A DNA stretch of 6,755 nt from Bacteroidota bacterium (lineage in GTDB: Bacteria; Bacteroidota; Bacteroidia; Bacteroidales; Prolixibacteraceae), in contig JAMDDG010000338.1 of assembly GCA_023488865.1 (NCBI GenBank), forward strand, positions 1-6,755, written 5' to 3'. Positions within the stretch are counted from its first letter, which is position 1, and the number at the start of each line of letters is the position of its first letter. A program made the position numbers and the translations under genes. Below, piece after piece: positions 1 to 5,658 of the stretch. Below the pieces are notes generated by a model. It saw nothing but the letters and a program-made list of their open reading frames with translations, was not told the origin of the DNA and searched no databases.

Positions 1-1
1 T

Positions 2-121
2 TCGCTTCCGGAAATGGTTATCCTCAGAAAAGTATTGAAACTTCCATTAATATTTACCTTCATTGGCATTGTAGGTTTTGGAATAATGATCGTCGGATAT
101 TTGTTTAATTATATCTTCTAA
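2..121 (+). CDS. C-terminal end of a membrane permease (UPF0718/ArsP-like), 5' truncated by window edge
   Basis: Frame 2 is open from the window start to a TAA at 119-121 and gives 39 residues. It begins SLPEMVILRKVLKLPL, followed by a strongly hydrophobic, glycine-containing segment of about 22 residues that ends in GYLFNYIF. A short cytoplasmic loop with SLPE...ILRKVLK followed by one last transmembrane helix ending at the stop codon is how I remember the C-terminus of the UPF0718 (YraQ/ArsP-related) permeases, common in Bacteroidota near arsenic or thioredoxin genes. What is seen is one membrane helix, a positive loop and a natural stop. The family name is recognition from memory over a short stretch, and the transported substrate is unknown. 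Another polytopic permease family is possible. The gene belongs to a different unit from the sigma/SusCD cassette, and the start lies upstream of the window. Confidence 0.6.
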   Translation, partial: SLPEMVILRKVLKLPLIFTFIGIVGFGIMIVGYLFNYIF

Positions 122-159
122 AAAATGGAAACAACTGAAAATCCAATCTTACAAGACTT

Positions 160-311
160 TCCCTCGCTCCCGCGCGATTGCATCGCGTGGTTTAATGAAG
201 GTTATTCCCCCCAACGGTGCGGATTATGCCGGAGAGAAAGATAGGTTGGACAATGTCATTGTTGTTTGGTAGGGTGGAATACCACGCGATGCAATCGCGC
301 GGGAGCAGGGA
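160..311. repeat. REPIN-like element: two inverted REP-type palindromes around an 89-bp spacer
   Basis: The arms at 160-191 and 281-311 are inverted copies of each other. The core, 166-191 against 281-306, is a perfect 26-bp match, and the pairing extends outward as CCCT/AGGG plus one T-A pair with a single extra C at 165. Each arm is also an imperfect palindrome: in the left arm CGCGAT (173-178) pairs with ATCGCG (182-187) around a TGC loop, extended by a G.T and two C-G pairs to a 9-bp stem at 170-190. The GC-rich arms stand out from the AT-rich surroundings. Nested hairpins in inverted pairs are the architecture of REP doublets (BIME/REPIN), which are mobilised in trans by RAYT transposases of the IS200/IS605-like Y1 family. 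The spacer (192-280) shows no transposase coding that I recognise. The assignment is structural; a MITE of another family is the alternative. Confidence 0.7.
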
Positions 312-325
312 TGCAGTAATGCTTG

Positions 326-457
326 ATGTGGAAAGCAAAAGGTTTGCCTTTCGAAAGTGATTTATCGGCTGGTACCGCTTTTATGATCGCTCATTGGCTG
401 ATTTTTAAACCCGGAAAAGTACTGAAGGAAATTATATATTTGCTGACGGAATCTTAG
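326..457 (+). pseudogene. Probable 3' remnant of a broken gene (43 codons)
   Basis: An ATG at 326 opens a 43-codon frame ending in TAG at 455-457. It starts MWKAKGLPFESDLSAGTA, continues through MIAHWLIF and KPGKVLKEI, and ends YLLTES. Codon choice and the amphipathic, tryptophan-containing composition look like genuine Bacteroidota coding sequence rather than random translation. The frame is closed upstream by a TAA at 317-319, just after the repeat element ends at 311. This fits a C-terminal piece of a larger protein whose front was lost when the element arrived or when the region was rearranged. An ATG at 125, three bases after the permease stop, is in the same forward frame (METTENPILQDF before the repeat, then stop at 242-244) and could be the matching 5' end, but this is a one-in-three coincidence. 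I do not recognise the family. A true small protein cannot be excluded. Confidence 0.35.
435..442 (+). promoter_or_regulatory. Candidate Bacteroidota -7 element upstream of the sigma gene
   Basis: TATATTTG at 435-442 matches the TAnnTTTG -7 consensus used by the Bacteroidota housekeeping sigma factor. It lies 25 bases before the ATG at 468. No TTG-type -33 element is found at the expected 19-21 base spacing; the nearest, TTGG at 394-397, is much too far upstream. The site overlaps the end of the coding-like remnant, so it may be chance in AT-rich DNA. Confidence 0.3.
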
Positions 458-467
458 TGTACTTTAA

Positions 468-1031
468 ATGAAGTTTAGTTCAAAACTTGAATCAGGCGAA
501 GAACAGGCTTTTGAGTTATTATTTCGAAAGTATTACCTGCGCTTATGTGGTTTTGCCAATAAATTCATAGCTAATCAGCATGAATCGGAAGAAATTGTGC
601 AGGAAGTTTTTCTGAACATCTGGAAAAAGAGGGACCAACTGAAATTGGATAACGAAATCCGTCCCTATTTATTCAAATCCGTCCAAAATCTTTGCTTCAA
701 CTTCATTGCACATCAAAAGGTAATTGATAGTTATTATTCTGTGATTGAATCAGTTTATCAAAATCAATCTGAAGATTTTAACTCCTATGAATCTGTATTG
801 TACACTGAGTTGCAAATCAAAGTGGACGATGCAATAAAGTCATTACCAGAACAATGCAGAAAAATATTTCAATTAAGCAGGGACGAGAATTTAAAATATC
901 ATGAAATAGCCGAAATGCTTGGAATATCTGTAAAAACAGTTGAAACTCAAATGAGCCGTGCCCTCTCAAAATTGAAAAGCGAATTAAAAGATTACCTGGT
1001 TGTCATTATCATTAGCCTTTTCCTAAAATAG
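468..1031 (+). CDS. ECF-type RNA polymerase sigma-70 factor (Bacteroides expansion family)
   Basis: This 187-residue protein should direct RNA polymerase to the promoters of the adjacent transport genes. Region 2 spans about residues 12-84, with AFELLFRKYY and the region 2.2-type stretch ESEEIVQEVFLNIWKKR (39-55) that contacts the core enzyme. Region 4 spans about 108-173: SLPEQCRKIFQLSRDENL leads into the helix-turn-helix YHEIAEMLGISVKTVETQMS (about 144-163) for -35 recognition. Region 3 is absent, as in all ECF factors, and the length is normal. The ATG at 468 is preceded at once by an in-frame TAA (465-467), so no longer start is possible. The last 13 residues, DYLVVIIISLFLK, form a hydrophobic tail. 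Gene order (sigma, FecR anti-sigma, SusC with STN, SusD) points to control by the neighbouring anti-sigma factor. The family call is firm; the regulon is inferred from position. Confidence 0.96.
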   Translation: MKFSSKLESGEEQAFELLFRKYYLRLCGFANKFIANQHESEEIVQEVFLNIWKKRDQLKLDNEIRPYLFKSVQNLCFNFIAHQKVIDSYYSVIESVYQNQSEDFNSYESVLYTELQIKVDDAIKSLPEQCRKIFQLSRDENLKYHEIAEMLGISVKTVETQMSRALSKLKSELKDYLVVIIISLFLK

Positions 1032-1100
1032 ACGACGTATTCCACAACGTTTGAAATAGCTGCATACCCGCTTTTTTAAATATTCTTTTTAAAAACTTAT

Positions 1101-1140
1101 TTCCGTTGTAAGGGTAAGAAGGTGCTTCCCTGTATAAACT
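1101..1140 (+). promoter_or_regulatory. Candidate ECF-dependent promoter of the anti-sigma gene
   Basis: In the 126-bp gap after the sigma gene, TTGTAAGGGTAAG (1106-1118) is followed 13 bases after its GGGTA by CTGTATAA (1130-1137). From memory, a GGGTA block followed by a CTGT-type block recurs just before FecR-type anti-sigma genes next to ECF sigma genes in Bacteroidota, and it resembles a -35/-10 pair. A small hairpin, GAAG-GTG-CTTC, sits between the two blocks (1118-1128). An AT-rich tract with the palindrome TTTTTAAAAA (1086-1095) lies upstream. If the pair is a promoter, transcription would start near 1142, after the GTG at 1122 and before the ATG at 1158. Neither conservation nor activity can be tested here. 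Confidence 0.35.
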
Positions 1141-1157
1141 TATTGAAAGAACGAAAA

Positions 1158-2147
1158 ATGGAAGGATCAATAAACGATATCTTGATACATCGGTTTCTTA
1201 ATAAAGAAACGTCGGTCTCCGAAAACAAAGAAATTCTTTGTTGGATTTCTGCTTCAGAAGAAAATAAGACTCAATTTCGTAAAATACATCAGGTATTTTA
1301 TGCCACTAAACAAAAACAATTTTTATCAGGGATAGATGTTGATCAGGCCTGGAATCGATTTAACAGTCAAATTCCAAAAGTAATCCGCACATCGAAAGTT
1401 GTTTCAATGGAAGTTTTCAGAAGGATTGCGGTTGCTGCTTTAGTACTGCTGACAATCGGATTTGGAAGCTTATGGACAAAAGAGCATTTCTTTACCAGCA
1501 AGAAACCGGCTGTTGTTTGCTTCGAAGCGCCGAAAGGTGAAAAATCAAAAATTATTTTGGCTGATGGGACCCTGGTCTGGCTCAATTCACAGACGATTTT
1601 AAAATACGATGTTTCCGTTCCCCGAAAAGTGAATGTAGATGGCGAAGCCTATTTTGAAGTCAAAAAGGATTCGAAGCACCCGTTTGAAGTGAGTACAGCA
1701 TCGGGGATGAAGGTGAAAGTGACCGGTACCCGCTTCAATCTGAGAAGTCTCTCGTCTGAAGCTTTTGTGGAAACAACTCTTGATGAAGGGGTGGTAATAA
1801 TTGAAGATTCCAACTTTTCCGAGATAGCCGTATTGAACCCTGGACAACAGGCCAAGTACAATATTCAGACTAAACAGCTGAACGTTCAGAATGTATCAAC
1901 AGAAATCTATTCCCTATGGAAAAACAATGAATTGCGGTTTAAGGATATTTCGTTTGCCGAATTGGTGCCCCGAATTGAACGGTGGTATGGCGTGTCAATT
2001 AAACTGGATTCGCTTGTCAACAGGGATGATCGGTTTACCATGACCATTAAAACGGAGAGTCTTCGTGAATTACTGGAAATGATGCAATTAACTTCAAAAT
2101 TTGATTATGAAGTAAACGGTGAACAAATAAAAATACATGCAAAATGA
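1158..2147 (+). CDS. FecR-type anti-sigma factor, inner membrane
   Basis: This 329-residue single-pass membrane protein should hold the neighbouring ECF sigma factor and relay a signal from the outer-membrane transporter. Residues 1-85 are the cytoplasmic sigma-binding part (IHRFLNKETS, CWISASEENKTQF). One transmembrane helix lies at about 88-106 (RRIAVAALVLLTIGFGSLW). The periplasmic FecR domain follows at about 122-216, with APKGEKSKIILADGTLVWLN, VDGEAYFEVKKDSKHPFEV and VTGTRFNLRS. The C-terminus (about 258-327, LRFKDISFAELVPRIERWYG through FDYEVNGEQIKI) matches DUF4974, the part thought to meet the STN domain. The frame stays open back to a GTG at 1122, which would add MLPCINLLKERK. I prefer the ATG at 1158 because it has a purine-rich leader (GAAAGAACGAAAA), gives the usual N-terminus, and lies downstream of the promoter-like motif. 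It sits 126 bp after the sigma gene and 83 bp before susC, all on one strand. Confidence 0.95.
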   Translation: MEGSINDILIHRFLNKETSVSENKEILCWISASEENKTQFRKIHQVFYATKQKQFLSGIDVDQAWNRFNSQIPKVIRTSKVVSMEVFRRIAVAALVLLTIGFGSLWTKEHFFTSKKPAVVCFEAPKGEKSKIILADGTLVWLNSQTILKYDVSVPRKVNVDGEAYFEVKKDSKHPFEVSTASGMKVKVTGTRFNLRSLSSEAFVETTLDEGVVIIEDSNFSEIAVLNPGQQAKYNIQTKQLNVQNVSTEIYSLWKNNELRFKDISFAELVPRIERWYGVSIKLDSLVNRDDRFTMTIKTESLRELLEMMQLTSKFDYEVNGEQIKIHAK

Positions 2148-2149
2148 AA

Positions 2150-2177
2150 GAAGGAAAGTGTCCTACCACTTTCCTTC
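2150..2177 (+). other. Perfect 11-bp hairpin between the anti-sigma gene and susC
   Basis: GAAGGAAAGTG (2150-2160) and CACTTTCCTTC (2167-2177) are perfect complements around the 6-base loop TCCTAC. The hairpin starts two bases after the anti-sigma stop codon. It is not followed by a T-run (AGGTAATCAGC comes next), so it is not a standard intrinsic terminator. It could act as an RNA stabiliser or processing boundary, or as a partial attenuator that separates low expression of the regulators from high expression of susCD. The structure is seen directly; its function is inferred. Confidence 0.6.
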
Positions 2178-2190
2178 AGGTAATCAGCAT

Positions 2191-2208
2191 GTTATTATTT
2201 TAAATAAC
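2191..2208. other. AT-rich palindrome in the susC leader
   Basis: GTTATT (2191-2196) pairs with AATAAC (2203-2208) around a 6-base ATTTTA centre, 22 bases before the susC ATG. It could be part of a promoter or operator or form a weak leader hairpin. No clear TAnnTTTG element or copy of the GGGTA/CTGT motif is seen in this gap. In DNA this rich in A and T, a short palindrome may be chance. Confidence 0.25.
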
Positions 2209-2230
2209 AACAATTTAACATTTCAAATTT

Positions 2231-5200
2231 ATGAAAAAAAAACGATGGTTTTTTTATGGCAGGAAAATACCCTGCAGGAAACAAATTTTTAGAATTATGA
2301 AACTAACAGCCTTCTTTTTGTTTGTGATGCTTTTTCAGGTTTCAGGCGCTGTTTTTTCCCAGAAAAATGGGAAATTGAGTTTGAAAGCGGAGAACGAATC
2401 AATAAGCAACATTTTAAAATTGATTGAAGAGCAAACTGAATTCCGATTTCTTTATAACAGCAACAACATCAATGTAGATCGAAAAACAGATATTGATTGT
2501 CAATCCAAGAACGTTGAAGATGTCTTAAAACTACTTTTCGAGGGAACGAATGTCCAATTCCGCTCATTCAACAGCAACAATTATGTATTGTTTACCGAAA
2601 ATGGAGCCTTCCCTACATTGTCACAGCAACAGAAATCCATTTCAGGTAAAGTTTCCGATTCTTCGGGCTCATCGTTGCCGGGTGTTTCGATCGTATTAAA
2701 GGGAACCACCAACGGCACCATTACCGATGCAAATGGTAACTATTCCATTTCCAATATTCCTGAAGGAGGTACCTTGCTATTCTCGTTCATCGGAATGAAA
2801 ACGCAGGAAATAAAAGTAGGAAAACAAAACATTGTTAACGTGGTTTTGAGTGACGAAACCGTCGGAATTGACGAAGTGGTAGTCATTGGTTACGGAACTA
2901 CACAAAAGAAGAACCTCATTGGGGCTATCGACCAGGTTGCCTCAACAGTTCTCGAAGACCGGCCTGTCGGTAATGTGACGCAGGCTCTTCAGGGCGCTGC
3001 CGCCAATCTAACAATTCAGCAAAAAAGTATGAATCCCAATGACAACAGCATGAATATCAATATTCGTGGGGTAAGTACAATGAATAACAACGATCCTCTG
3101 GTTGTTATCGACGGAATAATTACAGAGCCTGAAAGCCTGAATAAGTTAAATCCCGGCGACATTGATAACGTATCTGTTCTTAAAGATGCAGGTAGTGCCG
3201 CCATTTATGGTTCTCGTTCTTCCAATGGAGTCATCCTCGTTACCACCAAAAAAGGAACGAAAAACAAAAAACCGGTAGTTCGTTTCAATTCAATGGTAGG
3301 AATACAGAATTCTGATGTTTTGTACACTCCGGTAAAAGGATATGAAAATGCGATGTTAAAAAATCAGGCCCTGATTAATTCGGGTTCTTCCCCGATATAT
3401 TCTCCCAAACAAATCCGTGATTTACAGAAAAACGGCGACGGCCAATGGTTCCTGAATGACATTTTGCAAAAAACCCTTCAGCAATACTATAATGCAAGTC
3501 TTTCCGGAGGGAACGAAACTTCAACTTATATGATCTCTTCCAGCTATTACAACCAGGGAAGCAATTTTGTCGGAAACTATGGAATTGAACGTTACAATTT
3601 CAGAACAAATTTGGTGAACGAATATGGAAGGCTGAAAATCAGCGCTCTGATGGCTTACAACCGTACCATGCAGAATGCCCCAAATTCGAGCGCCGGAACA
3701 TTAATTGTTGACGGCGGCCGTATCCCTCCGTATTATTACTACAAGATGAAAGCCGATAACGGTCATTACCTGATTAACGATGTGTTGTCGGAATTTAACC
3801 CGCTTGGAGTTCTTGAAGCCGGAGGTTACCAGAAAAAAGATGAAGACAATTTTATTGGTAGTCTGAATGGTGAGTTTAAAATCATAAAAGGCCTGACCGC
3901 AAAAGGCATCATCGGCCTGGACTTAAGTGCCAATCACCGGTTCATCAGAAGTCTGGAAGTGCCGTTTTATGCCAGCGCAACCGCAACAACGCCTAATTCA
4001 TTTGCAAATAGCAGAAGAAATACTGAAGATTACAATGAGAAAAGGTACATCCTGAACACTCAATTTTTGCTGGATTTTGACCGTACAATTGGCAAAGTTC
4101 ATCACGTAATGGGATTGCTCGGGGCTTCTAACGAGTCCTACACCAGGCAAGCCAACGAAATAAAGATGAAATATACCGACAGGGATCTAGGTCTTCCCGA
4201 ATCGGCAACAATCATCGATCCGACCAGCTACAATACACCTGCACAAACGCAGGAAAGAAGCATCAACTCGTTGTTCGGTCGTGCCGGATATACATACAAA
4301 GACAAATATTACGGGGAATTCAGCTTCCGTTACGATGGTTCATCGAAGTTTGCAAAAGATTACCGCTGGGGTTTCTTCCCATCTTTTTCTACTGGATGGA
4401 GATTGTCTGAAGAAGGCTTCATGGCTGCATACCGCGAAAAGGTCGGTGATTTAAAGATACGCAGTTCGTATGGGATATTGGGTAATCAGAACGTTGGCGA
4501 TTATTCCTACTTTACCACCTATTCAGTTTATAGCAACTCCTATGGGTTTAATAATCAGGCAGTATCAGGAACCGGGTTTGCTTTTGGAAACAGCGAGCTT
4601 CAGTGGGAACAATCAGCCAACTTCAACCTTGGCGCGGATGCAACCTTCTTTAAAAACAAGTTCTTTGTGTCATTAGACTATTTCAACAAAATTACTTCAC
4701 AAATCTTACTAACGCCTGTAGTTCCTTCGGTCTTTGGTGGCGCAGTTGCCAAAGAAAATGCCGGAGAGATGAAAAATCAGGGTTGGGAAGCTACTTTGGG
4801 CTATCGCGGAAAGACTGGGGCTTTCTCACATAACGTAAGCCTTAACATTGCCGATTCGAAGAATGAGGTAACCAATTTTGGAGGTAATGAGCAAATCAAC
4901 TCAGGCGACCAGATGCTGAAAATTATTCGTGAAGGTGATGCTCTCGGATCATACTTCGGCTACAAAACCGACGGATATTTTCAGGGTTATGAAGAAATTG
5001 CCAACGGTGCTTTACCTGTGGGAGCTACGGTTCAGCCCGGTGACGTTAAATACAAGGATATTAATAAAGACGGCGTAATTGACGATAAAGACCGTACCAT
5101 TTTGGGAAATGCTTTTCCCCGTTATACTTTCGGATTGAATTATGAACTCAAATGGAAAGGATTCGATCTTGGATTGATGATTCAGGGTGTAGGCAAACGC

Positions 5201-5644
5201 GACATGTTCCTGCGAGGAGAATTGGTTGAGCCTTTTCACTCAAACTATTCGTATGTAATGTACACCCATCAGCTTGACTATTGGACACCAACAAACACCG
5301 ACGCAAGATGGCCACGCTTATCAGCTCCCGGATCGGCTTCCAATACCAATAACTTCCAGAAAAGCTCTGATTTATACATCTTCAATGCAGCTTACCTCCG
5401 TTTGAAAAATATACAGATTGGCTATACTTTGCCAACGCAACTTACCTCTAAAATCGGAATTCAGAAATGCCGTATGAGTTTGAATGCACAGAATCTGTTG
5501 ACCCTTTCGAATGTTTCGTTTATCGATCCCGAATCAACTGAATTCGGAAGCAATATGGGTGGAACAGGCGGTTTGGGAGCAAATAGCGGACGTAATTATC
5601 CCACCTTGAAGTACTACGGATTTGGATTAGATGTAGAATTTTAA
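2231..5644 (+). CDS. susC-like: SusC/RagA-family TonB-dependent outer-membrane transporter with STN signalling domain
   Basis: This 1137-residue beta-barrel imports a SusD-bound ligand using TonB energy. A basic N-terminal extension (1-22) precedes a signal peptide ending near AVFSQ (40-44). The STN domain lies at about 49-121 (SLKAENESISNILKLIEEQT). A carboxypeptidase D-like regulatory domain lies at about 136-207 (ISGKVSDSSGSSLPGVSIVL). A TonB-box-like DEVVVIGYG follows (214-222), then the plug to about 342 with DPLVVIDG, VSVLKDAGSAAIYGSRSSNG and VILVTTKKG, all SusC hallmarks. The rest is barrel, ending LDVEF with the terminal phenylalanine typical of outer-membrane proteins. An aspartate-rich EF-hand-like loop, DINKDGVIDDKD, is at 943-954. 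The STN domain marks this as a signalling transporter paired with the FecR protein upstream. The ATG at 2231 is used because extended N-termini are common in this subfamily; an ATG at 2297 (MKLTAFFLF) is the alternative. susD follows after 14 bp. The ligand is unknown. Confidence 0.97.
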   Translation: MKKKRWFFYGRKIPCRKQIFRIMKLTAFFLFVMLFQVSGAVFSQKNGKLSLKAENESISNILKLIEEQTEFRFLYNSNNINVDRKTDIDCQSKNVEDVLKLLFEGTNVQFRSFNSNNYVLFTENGAFPTLSQQQKSISGKVSDSSGSSLPGVSIVLKGTTNGTITDANGNYSISNIPEGGTLLFSFIGMKTQEIKVGKQNIVNVVLSDETVGIDEVVVIGYGTTQKKNLIGAIDQVASTVLEDRPVGNVTQALQGAAANLTIQQKSMNPNDNSMNINIRGVSTMNNNDPLVVIDGIITEPESLNKLNPGDIDNVSVLKDAGSAAIYGSRSSNGVILVTTKKGTKNKKPVVRFNSMVGIQNSDVLYTPVKGYENAMLKNQALINSGSSPIYSPKQIRDLQKNGDGQWFLNDILQKTLQQYYNASLSGGNETSTYMISSSYYNQGSNFVGNYGIERYNFRTNLVNEYGRLKISALMAYNRTMQNAPNSSAGTLIVDGGRIPPYYYYKMKADNGHYLINDVLSEFNPLGVLEAGGYQKKDEDNFIGSLNGEFKIIKGLTAKGIIGLDLSANHRFIRSLEVPFYASATATTPNSFANSRRNTEDYNEKRYILNTQFLLDFDRTIGKVHHVMGLLGASNESYTRQANEIKMKYTDRDLGLPESATIIDPTSYNTPAQTQERSINSLFGRAGYTYKDKYYGEFSFRYDGSSKFAKDYRWGFFPSFSTGWRLSEEGFMAAYREKVGDLKIRSSYGILGNQNVGDYSYFTTYSVYSNSYGFNNQAVSGTGFAFGNSELQWEQSANFNLGADATFFKNKFFVSLDYFNKITSQILLTPVVPSVFGGAVAKENAGEMKNQGWEATLGYRGKTGAFSHNVSLNIADSKNEVTNFGGNEQINSGDQMLKIIREGDALGSYFGYKTDGYFQGYEEIANGALPVGATVQPGDVKYKDINKDGVIDDKDRTILGNAFPRYTFGLNYELKWKGFDLGLMIQGVGKRDMFLRGELVEPFHSNYSYVMYTHQLDYWTPTNTDARWPRLSAPGSASNTNNFQKSSDLYIFNAAYLRLKNIQIGYTLPTQLTSKIGIQKCRMSLNAQNLLTLSNVSFIDPESTEFGSNMGGTGGLGANSGRNYPTLKYYGFGLDVEF

Positions 5645-5658
5645 AAAAGAGCATCATT

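Larger units (their letters stand above)
122..467. other. Gene-poor region with repeat element and gene debris
   Basis: This 346-bp stretch separates the permease from the sigma factor. It has no confident intact gene. From left to right it holds an ATG-started frame at 125-244 that runs into the repeat, an inverted-repeat element at 160-311, a coding-like remnant at 326-457, and a candidate promoter hexamer-like site at 435-442. I see no tRNA, no rRNA and no hairpin followed by a T-run that would act as a terminator for the permease. Confidence 0.7.

Noticed and set aside
125..244. 39-codon ATG frame beginning three bases after the permease stop
   Set aside because: More than half of it is translated repeat element, and no family is recognised. 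At most its first dozen codons belong to a former gene, so it is not listed as an intact CDS.
160..311. CRISPR array or integron attachment site
   Set aside because: There are only two arms, in inverted rather than direct orientation, with no repeated spacer-unit pattern and no integrase or cas gene in view.
1071..1077. T-run after the sigma gene as an intrinsic terminator
   Set aside because: No stable GC-rich stem directly precedes the T-run, and the region reads better as the AT-rich upstream part of the anti-sigma promoter.
1367..1861. Three minus-strand open frames of 70-82 codons
   Set aside because: They overlap the FecR-domain coding of the anti-sigma gene and encode compositionally odd, unrecognisable peptides, so they are antisense shadows.
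4470..4676. 68-codon + strand frame inside susC
   Set aside because: It is out of frame with a continuous SusC barrel that has no interruption there, and it has no independent start signal.
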